Shown in pieces: positions 37,091-45,359 of a stretch of DNA of 64,000 bases. The notes below the pieces were generated by a model. That model worked only from the letters and a program-made list of their open reading frames with translations, was not told the DNA's origin and searched no databases. The DNA comes from an uncultured Flavobacteriales bacterium (GTDB lineage Bacteria; Bacteroidota; Bacteroidia; Flavobacteriales_E; Vicingaceae): assembly GCA_937901255.1 (NCBI GenBank), contig CALCHN010000065.1:33810-97809 (forward strand), in the 5' to 3' direction. How positions within the stretch are numbered: position 1 is the stretch's first letter; every line of letters begins with the position of its first letter. The position numbers and the translations under genes were made by a program.

Positions 37091-38167
37091 TTATTTTACA
37101 GAAACTTTTGCTCCATTAAATATTTTTCCTTGGTGAGATACAATATACTGTTCATCATTATTAATTCCGGAAAGCACTTCCATATTTTCACCTACTTGCC
37201 TTCCCAGTCTAACCCAACGAAGTGTTGCGGTATTTTGCTGACTAACAACATACAAACCTTTTAAATCGCCTTTTTTGATGATGGCATTTTTGTCCACCAT
37301 TAAGGCACTTTGCTGACTATCATTATTGGTAGCAAGTTTTAAGGCAGCAAACATTCCCGAGTAAATACCTTCTAAATTTTCTTCTAAGTTTACTCGTATT
37401 TGAAACTGTCCACCTGTGTTGCTTGCAGATTTACTAATGGCTGCAATAGTTCCTTTCACTTCTTTGTTAATGGATTTAATCAATACTTTTACTTCGTTAT
37501 CTGTTTTAATAGTTGCAATATCCGATTCGGGTACATTGGCTATGACTTCGAAATGGTTTGGATTTTCCAAAGCAATAAGCGGCATTCCCGGATTTGCCAT
37601 GTCTCCTTTTTTAATGAATTTATTGGTAATAACACCATCAAAAGGAGCTTTTAAGTTAGCGTAATCCATTTGAGCATCTATTTCATTTTTCATTTGCTGG
37701 GCAGCACTTAATTTCGATTTAGTCATTTCGTACTGCATGGTCATATCGTCCATTTCTTTTTGCGAAATACTTTTTTGCTCCAACAAAGTTTTAAAACGGT
37801 TGTAATTGGTTTCTACATTTTTTAGAGCTGCCGAAGCTTCACTAATATTCGCTTCTACTTGTGCTTTTTTAGCTCTTAAATCTTCATTGGTAATAGAAAG
37901 CAGCAATTGTCCTTTACTTACTTTTTCTCCAATATTTACATGAATTTCATCTACAAACCCCATCTGACGAGTGCTTAAGGTAGCATTACTTACCGCTTCT
38001 ACTTTTCCGCTAATCATTAAACTATTACCCGTTTGTAATACAGGTGTTGCTACTTGAACCGACACGCCTTTTTCGGCAATGGTTGTTTCTTCTTTTTCTG
38101 CACCACAACTGCTAATAAATGCGATGGATGCTAATGCTATAGATAAAATGTATATTCTTTTTTTCAT
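37091..38167 (-). CDS. efflux RND periplasmic adaptor (MFP), lipoprotein
   Basis: A 358-residue membrane fusion protein that bridges the RND pump and TolC. The signal ends in a lipobox ISSC with the modified Cys at residue 21. Landmarks are MISGKVEAVSNATLSTRQMG, IHVNIGEKVSKGQLLLSI (lipoyl half), a coiled-coil hairpin of about 60 residues (QVEANISEASAALKNVETNY ...), then FDGVITNKFIKKGDMANPGM (second lipoyl half) and the beta-barrel. A C-terminal GLYVVSQQNTATLRWVRLG matches the family. It lies between tolC-like and RND genes on the minus strand, with repeats on each side. Confidence 0.92.
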   Translation of the reverse strand: MKKRIYILSIALASIAFISSCGAEKEETTIAEKGVSVQVATPVLQTGNSLMISGKVEAVSNATLSTRQMGFVDEIHVNIGEKVSKGQLLLSITNEDLRAKKAQVEANISEASAALKNVETNYNRFKTLLEQKSISQKEMDDMTMQYEMTKSKLSAAQQMKNEIDAQMDYANLKAPFDGVITNKFIKKGDMANPGMPLIALENPNHFEVIANVPESDIATIKTDNEVKVLIKSINKEVKGTIAAISKSASNTGGQFQIRVNLEENLEGIYSGMFAALKLATNNDSQQSALMVDKNAIIKKGDLKGLYVVSQQNTATLRWVRLGRQVGENMEVLSGINNDEQYIVSHQGKIFNGAKVSVK

Positions 38168-38209
38168 GGTATGTTGGTTTTTGTTTTTGATTCTATTTTT
38201 TTGTTTTTT

Positions 38210-38422
38210 AAACCTTCAAGGTTTTTGGTTTGGTTTAGTTATTAAACCTTGAAGGTTTGGTTTTTCGACTCACCCCCAAGTTATCTTGCGATAACTTCTC
38301 CCCCTCTCTTTGAAGAGAGGGGGCAAGGGGGGAGAGTTGTTACTTTTTTCATCTTATTATTATTTGTCTATTTTTTTTCGATGACCTTTAGTCATCGCTA
38401 TTAAATTTCGCTCTATTGGAGC
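38210..38422. repeat. composite hairpin repeat, modules A-A-B-C
   Basis: Fills the gap between the TolC and MFP genes. Two palindromic A units, AAACCTT-c-AAGGTTT (38210-38224) and AAACCTT-g-AAGGTTT (38244-38258); module B at about 38266-38336 with AAGTTATC/GATAACTT and CCCCCTCTCTT/AAGAGAGGGGG-like hairpins; module C at 38379-38422 (CGATGAC-cttta-GTCATCG, then GCTCTATTGGAGC). It ends 4 bases from the TolC stop. Confidence 0.85.
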
Positions 38423-38426
38423 TTGT

Positions 38427-39749
38427 TTATTGTTTAGTTAGAAACTTAAGATAAGCTTGCATCAAATTATATTGAAAAATACTCTGATAGTAAGCCAATT
38501 GCTTTTCAGAAAACTGTGTTTCTGCTAGTAGCAAATCGGAAGTTTTTTCTAAGCCTTGATTAAATCGGTTAGTTTTTATTCTCAATACTTCTTCGGCTTG
38601 TCTCATCGATTTTTTAGCTAACTCCATTTGGTTTTGTGCATCAATTAAGGAACGATTCATTTGATTGATTTCTACCTGACTTTTAGCTAAATACTGCTCG
38701 TATTCTAATTTAGATTGTTGGTATTGGGCAGCTGTTTTTTGCCATTTCCCTGCATTTTTTCCTCCTTGAAACAAATCCCATTTCAGTTGAGCTCCCACAA
38801 AATAACTATTGGCATTGGTTCCAAAAACTTGGTCATCAAATAATTCGTAATTCCCAAAAGCATTTAGTCTTGGGACAAAAGCCATTTTAGAAGCGTTATT
38901 CATTTTTTTGTACGCATTGGTAGAAAGTTCCATGGCTTTAATGTCCGAACGATTTTTTAGAGCGTCCTCAGATGTATTTGTTGGAGCTAATTCAAGCGTT
39001 GCTTCTAACTCATCGGCAGGCTCAATAATATTATTGGAATTAGTTCCCATTAAAAAGTGAATAAAATCGGAGGTGTTTTTTACAGCACTTTTTGCCTGTG
39101 CCAACTGATTTTCAATTTCATTTACACGGATTTCAACTAACAACAAATCGCTTTCCTGAATAATTTGCTGCTCATAAAAATTAGTAACCACTTTTTTGGT
39201 TTCTTGGGCAGTTGTATTCGCTTTTTCTAACACTTTTACTGCTTCGTTAGCCACTTGTAGTTGCATGTAAGCTTTTTGTACTTCAATTAACAAGGCATCT
39301 TGTTTAAAAGCATTTTGCAATTCAATTGCCTCCATTTTGCTTTTAGCTGCCTGACGATAATACATACCATCTACATTAATTAAAGGCTGCTCCACCTGAA
39401 AAGTAGTGGTGTAGTTTTCAATAGCATCAGGATTATTAAGGTTGTTGATGTCGAAATCTTGCATGGTAAAATTGCCTTGATTTAATTTTGCACCAAAAGC
39501 ATAAACAGGGTTATTGGTTTTAAATCCGGTATGCGAAATGCTTAAATTGGGCAACAATACCGAGTTGGTTTGGCGGTATTCGGCACGAGCCTCAATAAAT
39601 TGTTGTTGGGTAATTTTTAATTGATGGTTGTTTTCTATTACCTTGACTTCAATTTCTTTTAAAGAAATTTTTTGAGTGCTTTGTGCTACCAATGTAGTAC
39701 TTGCCAACAAACCGATTAAGGCAAACGCTACTATTTTTTTTCTGTTCAT
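38427..39749 (-). CDS. TolC family outer-membrane efflux protein
   Basis: A 440-residue outer-membrane channel component. Signal peptide MNRKKIVAFALIGLLASTTLVAQ with an ALVAQ-like cut. The two internally repeated halves are rich in long coiled coils (ITQQQFIEARAEYRQTNSV and AQYQQSKLEYEQYLAKSQVE), as expected for the alpha-barrel tunnel. Conserved LPNLSISHTG and KWDLFQGGKNAG (the equatorial loop GGKN) are seen. It is the first gene of the efflux operon, with a promoter-like -7 box 24 bases upstream. Substrate set by the RND partner. Confidence 0.92.
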   Translation of the reverse strand: MNRKKIVAFALIGLLASTTLVAQSTQKISLKEIEVKVIENNHQLKITQQQFIEARAEYRQTNSVLLPNLSISHTGFKTNNPVYAFGAKLNQGNFTMQDFDINNLNNPDAIENYTTTFQVEQPLINVDGMYYRQAAKSKMEAIELQNAFKQDALLIEVQKAYMQLQVANEAVKVLEKANTTAQETKKVVTNFYEQQIIQESDLLLVEIRVNEIENQLAQAKSAVKNTSDFIHFLMGTNSNNIIEPADELEATLELAPTNTSEDALKNRSDIKAMELSTNAYKKMNNASKMAFVPRLNAFGNYELFDDQVFGTNANSYFVGAQLKWDLFQGGKNAGKWQKTAAQYQQSKLEYEQYLAKSQVEINQMNRSLIDAQNQMELAKKSMRQAEEVLRIKTNRFNQGLEKTSDLLLAETQFSEKQLAYYQSIFQYNLMQAYLKFLTKQ

Positions 39750-39772
39750 CTGTTTTTTATTTTTTGTTGATG

Positions 39773-39780
39773 CAAAAGTA
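39773..39780 (-). promoter_or_regulatory. -7 box (TACTTTTG) of the efflux operon
   Basis: On the minus strand TACTTTTG is a perfect TAnnTTTG, 24 bases before the TolC ATG at 39749. It lies close to an oppositely oriented identical box at 39806, so the two promoters would overlap. Confidence 0.5.
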
Positions 39781-39805
39781 CCTTACCTCCAACCCTAAAG
39801 TCAGC

Positions 39806-39813
39806 TACTTTTG
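39806..39813 (+). promoter_or_regulatory. possible -7 box (TACTTTTG) reading toward the HNH gene
   Basis: TACTTTTG on the plus strand fits TAnnTTTG and faces the HNH gene at 39981, which would have a leader of about 160 bases. It is the mirror image of the box at 39773. Confidence 0.35.
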
Positions 39814-39980
39814 TTACATAAGGAAAATTAGATGTGAAATGAGAAGGAATTGTTATATTTGGAGTAATAATATAGCATGTATAATTACAGACAAGCTTTT
39901 TATCAATACATTAATTAGTAGTATTAAGATAAATTAAAAAATAATCTCTACCCAATAAGTTAGAGTATATTTAAAAAAAT

Positions 39981-40403
39981 ATGGAATTCCAATACAAACC
40001 AAAACCAGAAGACAAACTTAGAGCTGACTTCTCTCGAAGAAGACAAAAAGGGTTAAGTAACTTTGTTGACTTTGAAGAATTTAAAAATTGGTACAGCTCC
40101 AAAGAAAAAGAATGTCATTTTTGTGGACTGAAAGAGGAAGAATGTCAGGAGATTGTTATAACAGAAATTTTAAAATCAAATAGGTTTCCTCAAAACGGAG
40201 TTCTTGGTCGTGGACAAAGTCGTGGAATGTGGTTAGAAATCGACCGACTAAAGCCGAAAGAAAACTACTCTCTTGATAACTGTGTTCTGTGCTGCTATTT
40301 CTGCAATAACGATAAAAGTGATGTATTTCATGGAAATGACTACCGTGAATTTCAAAACAATAGAGTTGGCTACTTACGAAAATTATTAAATGAAAAAAAA
40401 TGA
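39981..40403 (+). CDS. HNH endonuclease domain protein
   Basis: A 140-residue protein with two zinc-binding pairs: CHFCGLKEEEC and CVLCCYFCNNDKSD. Between them is WLEIDRLKPKENYSLDNC, where EIDR stands in for the first His of the HNH catalytic loop, followed by the Asn of the second element; this EIDR-type HNH is known in phage-like and standalone nucleases. The N-terminal ~45 residues are basic and may bind DNA. The stop overlaps the start of the next gene by 4 bases (ATGA), which indicates a two-gene unit. Neither a homing context nor a restriction system is visible nearby. Catalytic ability likely but untested. Confidence 0.75.
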   Translation: MEFQYKPKPEDKLRADFSRRRQKGLSNFVDFEEFKNWYSSKEKECHFCGLKEEECQEIVITEILKSNRFPQNGVLGRGQSRGMWLEIDRLKPKENYSLDNCVLCCYFCNNDKSDVFHGNDYREFQNNRVGYLRKLLNEKK

Positions 40404-41248
40404 TTAGAGACGGTCAAACAAATTTTGTATTTATAGCTGATACACTCACAACTAAATACCCTGAGTTTGCAAGAGATTTCATAACCCAACTCGAACAAGC
40501 AAAAATTCCCATTGGAATCCTTCCTAAGACCAAAGATGTTTGGGCGGTCGATTATATGCCAATCCAAGTTTCAGAAAATAAGTTTATCAGATTTACTTAC
40601 AAACCAGACTATTTGATTTCGACCAAAAAATTATCAAAAACAATTTCAGACGTTGATTCAATTTGTGAAGCGATGCACATCCCAACCACTAAATCAGATA
40701 TTATTTTGGATGGTGGCAACATTTCAAAATGGGATGACAAAATACTCATGACCACAAAAATTTTTACAGAAAATAAGAGAATTCCAGAAGTTGTACTTAT
40801 AGAACAACTGAAAAACCTGCTTGAGGTAAATGAACTTTTATTTGTACCAGTTGAGAGAAACGATTGGCTTGGACACATAGACGGAATGGCAAGATTCATA
40901 TCCAAAGACACGGTTTTAATTAATGACTTTAGCAAAGAAGAACAGAAGAACTATATAAACTTCTTGGGTGCACTTCATAATTCAGGTTTGAAATGGACTA
41001 CTTTTCCGTTTGATGTTTATGACAATGAAAACTATGATGATGCCGCAGGTCTTTACCTCAACTATCTTGAACTCAAAGACCACATTATTTTGCCAATTTT
41101 TGGAAAGGAAACAGACAACAAAGCAATTGAAACTTCGAAAGAGATTTTTCCGAATAAAAAAATTATAACCATTAAAAGTAATCAACCTGCAAAGGACACG
41201 GGAGTAATTAATTGCTTGACATGGAACATAAAAAAATGCACCAAATAG
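40400..41248 (+). CDS. agmatine deiminase / peptidylarginine deiminase family protein (short)
   Basis: A 282-residue member of the guanidino-group modifying enzyme fold. The expected residues are recognisable: VWAVDYMPIQ (family WxRDxGP; Arg is Val here), ILDGGNISKWDD (DGGN), WLGHIDGMARFISKDT (the His-x-Asp-Gly core) and VINCLTWN near the end (catalytic Cys). Agmatine deiminases usually have 340-370 residues, so this one is shorter by ~60-90, mainly between motifs and at the N-terminus. Translationally coupled to the HNH gene. Substrate unknown; a peptide or small guanidine compound is possible. Confidence 0.7.
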   Translation: MIRDGQTNFVFIADTLTTKYPEFARDFITQLEQAKIPIGILPKTKDVWAVDYMPIQVSENKFIRFTYKPDYLISTKKLSKTISDVDSICEAMHIPTTKSDIILDGGNISKWDDKILMTTKIFTENKRIPEVVLIEQLKNLLEVNELLFVPVERNDWLGHIDGMARFISKDTVLINDFSKEEQKNYINFLGALHNSGLKWTTFPFDVYDNENYDDAAGLYLNYLELKDHIILPIFGKETDNKAIETSKEIFPNKKIITIKSNQPAKDTGVINCLTWNIKKCTK

Positions 41249-41279
41249 TACACCTAACTTATAATTTCAAAAATGAATC

Positions 41280-41645
41280 TTAATTCAAATCCAATTCTTT
41301 TTCCATCATTTTTTTGAAGGCTTCTCTATCTTTTATGCGTTGTACTTTAACGTTTTCCATGGCTTTTTTTATCAGCACCTCTCTATCGTCAGTATCAACA
41401 ATTTTACCCGGTTTTTCAATTTTCATATCTTGGGTAATGCCAATTTCTTCTAGAATTTCATCAATAAAAGATATTTTATCTAAGCCAAAATAAATTCGAA
41501 TTAGTTCTTTGTGTTTGTTGGCGATAAGCAAATCTTGAATACGCAATTCTTTTATATCCTGATAACCAAAACCCAACTTAGATTTTTTGGTTAAAATCCT
41601 AAGATTAACGCTATAACTCCCTTTAAATTTATCACTTAAATCCAC
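41280..41645 (-). CDS. conserved hypothetical protein
   Basis: A 121-residue soluble protein of unknown function with a GTG start at 41645 (no in-frame ATG nearby). It has the segments YSVNLRILTKKSKLGFGYQD and LRIQDLLIANKHKELIRIYF, then helices ending in FKKMMEKELDLN. I do not recognise a domain. The pattern of basic and hydrophobic residues suggests a small alpha/beta protein. It follows the deiminase gene convergently and precedes a CCC-motif membrane protein gene on the same strand. Confidence 0.6.
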   Translation of the reverse strand: MDLSDKFKGSYSVNLRILTKKSKLGFGYQDIKELRIQDLLIANKHKELIRIYFGLDKISFIDEILEEIGITQDMKIEKPGKIVDTDDREVLIKKAMENVKVQRIKDREAFKKMMEKELDLN

Positions 41646-41684
41646 AACACAAAAATTTTAAAATTAAAAAAAAACGATTTTTAC

Positions 41685-42035
41685 TTAGTACGTTTGTTCC
41701 ATTACTTCACTCCATGGGAAAAAAGATGTAATAACAAATCCCCAAAACACAAAATAAGCAATCAAAATAAGCACAAATAAAGCGGATAAAGAAACTCCAA
41801 TTATTGCACAAATTTTACCTGCTTTTAAATTGCCAAATGAAGTTGCTGTATATGCATTAGGAAACTCATTGTATAATCTAGCAGATTTATTAGCTAACAC
41901 AATAGCAACAATCCCCAATACTAAGCCTGGAAACCCATAACATACACAAGTAACTATTGATAAAATCCCAAAAACCAATACTAAAGTAGCATTTGGTAGT
42001 TCTTGTTGGATATTAGGTTGATGAGTAGTTTCCAT
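41685..42035 (-). CDS. CCC-motif (DUF4190-like) small membrane protein
   Basis: A 116-residue protein with two transmembrane segments (ATLVLVFGILSIVTCVCYG and ICAIIGVSLSALFVLILIAY) and the VCYGFPGLVLGIVAIVLANK segment characteristic of the Bacteroidota CCC-motif family. Function unknown; it sits in the inner membrane. It is followed on the same strand by the hypothetical gene at 41280. Confidence 0.75.
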   Translation of the reverse strand: METTHQPNIQQELPNATLVLVFGILSIVTCVCYGFPGLVLGIVAIVLANKSARLYNEFPNAYTATSFGNLKAGKICAIIGVSLSALFVLILIAYFVFWGFVITSFFPWSEVMEQTY

Positions 42036-42090
42036 GGGGCAAAGGTATTAAAAAAAGCTTGATTATTGAGTTTACTTGCTGATAAGTTGT

Positions 42091-42462
42091 TTAAACCTTG
42101 TCTTTAATCAGTAAAAAATAAATAAGTGCTACGCCCACCAACACACTTATAAGAATATTAGCAATCGCCCACATTACATTTCCTTGTTTTAAAAGCATTA
42201 CCGTTTCGTAGCTAAAAGTAGAAAAAGTACTAAATCCACCACAAAAGCCTGTAATAATAACCAACTTCGCTAATGAGTTATCAGAAAATTTTCCGTTGAA
42301 ATAAACTAAGGTAAGTGCTAAGATGATACAACTTAAGATATTGGAAATAAATGTTCCTAATGGGAAGTTAGTTGCTACCATGCTAAGCGTTGCTTTAGAA
42401 ATTCCATAGCGACAAAGCGTACCCAACCCTCCAGCAAGAAATAAAAGTCCGATTTGCACCAT
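42091..42462 (-). CDS. crcB: fluoride exporter CrcB/FluC
   Basis: A 123-residue membrane protein with four hydrophobic helices that forms a dual-topology dimer exporting fluoride. Family motifs are GGLGTLCRYGISK, FPLGTFISNILSC (conserved Asn), and GFCGGFSTFSTFSYE, the Phe-box and Na-binding segment. Length is typical. The start ATG overlaps the stop of the upstream PAP2 gene by one base (TAATG on the minus strand). No fluoride riboswitch was recognised. Confidence 0.93.
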   Translation of the reverse strand: MVQIGLLFLAGGLGTLCRYGISKATLSMVATNFPLGTFISNILSCIILALTLVYFNGKFSDNSLAKLVIITGFCGGFSTFSTFSYETVMLLKQGNVMWAIANILISVLVGVALIYFLLIKDKV

Positions 42463-43145
42463 TAGATATCCATATTTAGGTTCAACTTAGAGTTTACTAA
42501 TTTAAGTACAAAAGCCACAAACAAACCTATAACAATTCCTAATATTCCTCCGACAACAATATCAGCTGGATAATGCACTCCCAAATAAATTCTGCTGTAC
42601 GAAACTACTGCTGCCCAAACAAGCATCCATAGTAACATTTTTGGAAAGTGTTTTTTTAAAACAACACCTAAATAAGTGGCTAAAGCAAAAGTATTGGCAG
42701 CATGCGATGACACAAAACCGTACTTTCCACCACATCCATCAACCAAATGTACTAAATGAGAAATGTCTAAATTATGACAAGGTCTGTATCGCATAAAAAC
42801 CTCTTTAAACCAATAAACTGATATTTTATCACTTAAAAATATTAATGCCACTACTGCCAAAACAAAGTAAATTATTTTCCATTTAAGTTTTAATGTTGCA
42901 ATAACAAAAAGCAAAGCATAGAGCGGTATCCAAAAAAACCTACCAGAAAAATATTCAAAAACTACATCAAAAAAAGGAGAGTGTATTCCATTAAGGAACA
43001 GAAATAACTGGGTGTCTATATCTTTTAGAAATTCTATGATAACAATGCTTTTAGCGGCTAAATTACAAAAATTAAAGATTAGAGATTGGAAATTAGAAAT
43101 TAAGCCCACCCCAACCCTCCCAAAGGGAGGGAGTTGCCAACACAA
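42462..43145 (-). CDS. PAP2 family phosphatase (start uncertain)
   Basis: A membrane phosphatase with about five helices. The three PAP2 signatures are present: KEVFMRYRPCHN (KX6RP), GFVSSHAANTFALA (SSH in place of PSGH), and SRIYLGVHYPADIVVGG (SRX5HX3D). The lipid or undecaprenyl pyrophosphate substrate is inferred. Homologous sequence begins near IIEFLKDIDTQLFLFLNG, i.e. at about 43037, where the codon is ATA. The open frame runs back to ATG 43145, but the added ~36 residues come mostly from a family D repeat (43102-43150) and AT-rich spacer. Either a rare start (ATA, ATT or GTG at codon 13) or a repeat-derived extension is in use. Confidence 0.75.
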   Translation of the reverse strand: MCWQLPPFGRVGVGLISNFQSLIFNFCNLAAKSIVIIEFLKDIDTQLFLFLNGIHSPFFDVVFEYFSGRFFWIPLYALLFVIATLKLKWKIIYFVLAVVALIFLSDKISVYWFKEVFMRYRPCHNLDISHLVHLVDGCGGKYGFVSSHAANTFALATYLGVVLKKHFPKMLLWMLVWAAVVSYSRIYLGVHYPADIVVGGILGIVIGLFVAFVLKLVNSKLNLNMDI

Positions 43146-43150
43146 AAGCC
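43102..43150. repeat. dispersed hairpin repeat, family D (direct copy)
   Basis: Contains AAGCCCACCCCAACCCTCCC-type sequence with the hairpin CCCTCCC-aaa-GGGAGGG (43115-43131), then GTTGCCAACACAAAAGCC. It resembles 47426 and, inverted, 16691. It covers the apparent start of the PAP2 gene. Just to its left is a stretch of short near-repeats (ATTAGAGATTGGAAATTAG). Confidence 0.65.
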
Positions 43151-43179
43151 TTTTCTGTTTAAAAAATATCTAAGGGGGC

Positions 43180-44727
43180 TTACCTAATAAGTGTTACCAA
43201 ACCTCTGTAGGCAAATTCTTTTCCTGGGGCTGATTTAAATTTGATGGAATACACGTAACTTCCAACAGCTTGAAATTCGCCTTTGTTGTTAAAAGCACCG
43301 TTCCAACCTTCATTGATATCGTTAGTTTCAAAAACTTTTTGTCCCCATCTGTCAAAAATTATCATCTCGTAAGAAAGTGGATCGGCAAAAGTAAGTACGG
43401 GTTTAAAAACTGGATTAAACGTACTCAATGGATCAAAAGCATTAGGAATATAAATTAATGGAACATGTTCTACACAAACTTCATTAGATGAACTTCTGGC
43501 TGGAGGCAAAGCCCCTGGATGAGCAGCTCCACCTTCCACCCCCACAATTTTATAGCAGAATTCTCCATCTCCTTCTAGGGTAGTAGAAACATCATCTATA
43601 TAGGTGTTTTCTCCAACTAATGCAGGAACAGTTGCCAGCGGAGTAGTTTCCCAAATTCCACCAATAGCTCTGTAAATTTCATAAGCGGTAACATTTCCTA
43701 ACCAACCTTCATAAGCCGACCAAGTAAGTGTGTTGGTAAGTTCTAATTTATCGTTATAAGCTTCTAAGAAAATGGTTTTTCCTATGTTAGATATAATTTT
43801 TGATTGATTACAAAGGTTGACCATTTCCACCTGATAATAGTAAGAAGTTTCTTCGGCATCAACATCATAATCGTTAAAAACAATAAACGGATTCATACCT
43901 TTAAAAGCAGGTACTGAACCTACTATAGCAAAGGCATCGGTTAAATTTTGTTTTCTGTAAATGTTGTACACTTTGGCATCTGCAAAGGTGTCAACATAAA
44001 ACTGAACATCAATTTGTGTAGGAGCCTCAACAGTTGCGGTGTATAAATACAAAAAACTAGGATCTTTAAGAAAAAAATCAGCACTTAACTCTACTATATT
44101 TGTTGATGAAGAAAATGGTCCTGCTCCATTGTTTTCAATGGTTCTAATATAAAAATCGTAATTAGAACCTTGCACTACCCCTGTGTAAGTTATATTAGTA
44201 CTGTTGGTTGTTCCTGCAGAAATAAAAGGAGCTGCATCTTGACTTACAAAAAGTTCATAAAGCACATTTGTACCCGAGGTAAAATCATCATAAGCATTCC
44301 AAGTAAAATTAATGGAGGCTGCACAAATGTTTATATTGTATTCCAACAACATGGTGTTGTGATAATTATCTCCATTTAAAGAAGCGTTACCACAGTTATC
44401 TTTTACTCTTACGCCATATTCTCTAACTTCTGAGTCTGAAAAATTATTAGCAGTACCATATGGAATAGTATAACACGTTGAACCACCTGCGGGAATAGTT
44501 GCTATGGTTAAATCTGCAGAGGTAATAGGGTCGAACATGATAATATCGTATTCCAAAATATCTGGGACATTACTTGCTTGCCAACAAATAATGATGTCTC
44601 CGTTGGGTAAAACGGAAACAGAATCTACCACCACTGTAGGCAAAGGCGGAGAACCCGGCACACATTGAGCCTTAAACTCTGTAAAAGAGCTAAGTAATAG
44701 TAGTATGAAAACGATTTTTTTTAACAT
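43180..44727 (-). CDS. T9SS type B secreted protein with fibronectin III-like domains
   Basis: A 515-residue exported protein. The start at ATG 44727 gives MLKKIVFILLLLSSFTEFKAQ, a signal peptide; the open frame extends six codons further. Next come three or four fibronectin III-like units (IIICWQASNVPDILEYDI, INFTWNAYDDFTSGT, LTWSAYEGWLGNVTAYEIYR). The C-terminus is the type B sorting domain: YIPNAFDPLSTFNPVF, MIIFDRWGQKVFETNDI, EGWNGAFNNKG, ending LVTLIR. Likely a surface protein; no enzyme motif seen. It precedes DUF4924 in the reverse direction and follows a gap with the PAP2 gene. Confidence 0.85.
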   Translation of the reverse strand: MLKKIVFILLLLSSFTEFKAQCVPGSPPLPTVVVDSVSVLPNGDIIICWQASNVPDILEYDIIMFDPITSADLTIATIPAGGSTCYTIPYGTANNFSDSEVREYGVRVKDNCGNASLNGDNYHNTMLLEYNINICAASINFTWNAYDDFTSGTNVLYELFVSQDAAPFISAGTTNSTNITYTGVVQGSNYDFYIRTIENNGAGPFSSSTNIVELSADFFLKDPSFLYLYTATVEAPTQIDVQFYVDTFADAKVYNIYRKQNLTDAFAIVGSVPAFKGMNPFIVFNDYDVDAEETSYYYQVEMVNLCNQSKIISNIGKTIFLEAYNDKLELTNTLTWSAYEGWLGNVTAYEIYRAIGGIWETTPLATVPALVGENTYIDDVSTTLEGDGEFCYKIVGVEGGAAHPGALPPARSSSNEVCVEHVPLIYIPNAFDPLSTFNPVFKPVLTFADPLSYEMIIFDRWGQKVFETNDINEGWNGAFNNKGEFQAVGSYVYSIKFKSAPGKEFAYRGLVTLIR

Positions 44728-44764
44728 CTTAAGGTGTTCAAACAATTAATAATTAATCCTAAAA

Positions 44765-45325
44765 TTAATTACTAAAAGCTTTGCTGAACTTCAACTCTCC
44801 TTTTTGCAATTTATTGTATCTATCTGTAAGTAAAGCCATCATTGCACTAAACGACTGAATTGCTTGTTGCGTTGCCTCCGATATTTTTTCTCCTTTAAGC
44901 TTTAGTACTAAAAACCCATATAAGCCCACCAAACAAGCTTGTACTTCATTATTAATTTGCTTATCTGTTTTTTGTATAAACTCCGTTATATTCGTTTTGG
45001 TTTTTATGTACTGCTCTTGGTAGGTTTTATCCTGAACAGTAGTTAATAAAGAGTTATGTAAGTTATTAAGTTCTTCTAATCTAGTATTCACTTCGGCTAA
45101 ATGTCCTTTTTCTGCTATGCCTTGTTTAAGCATTTTTTTAATGATGTTTTCGTACCAAAGTTTAATCTCCGCTTTCATTTCGGGTGTAGTTTCAAACTTA
45201 TCGATGATTACATCATAAATTTTGTCAATATCAAACTCATTAAATCTTACTAAGTCTTCTATTTGCCACATATACAAGATATATTCGGCTAAGTTGCTTT
45301 TTTCTTTTTCTTTTGCTATTAACAT
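44765..45325 (-). CDS. DUF4924 family protein
   Basis: A 186-residue cytosolic protein. The N-terminus KEKSNLAEYILYMWQIEDLV matches the DUF4924 family, found only in Bacteroidota and of unknown function. The rest is alpha-helical, with a likely coiled coil (LAEVNTRLEELNNLHNSLL). It lies between the T9SS gene and the OmpH-like gene, 34-37 bases from each, all on the minus strand, so they may be co-transcribed. Confidence 0.75.
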   Translation of the reverse strand: MLIAKEKEKSNLAEYILYMWQIEDLVRFNEFDIDKIYDVIIDKFETTPEMKAEIKLWYENIIKKMLKQGIAEKGHLAEVNTRLEELNNLHNSLLTTVQDKTYQEQYIKTKTNITEFIQKTDKQINNEVQACLVGLYGFLVLKLKGEKISEATQQAIQSFSAMMALLTDRYNKLQKGELKFSKAFSN

Positions 45326-45359
45326 AAATAAAACAGTTTACTAATTGGGAATATTGGGG

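Noticed and set aside
33030..38422. CRISPR array
   Set aside because: The repeats are few, of unequal spacing, and form modular hairpins with no spacer pattern or cas genes.
39701..39937. Plus-strand open frame between tolC-like and HNH genes
   Set aside because: It starts inside the tolC-like gene on the other strand and shows no recognisable family; it is probably chance.
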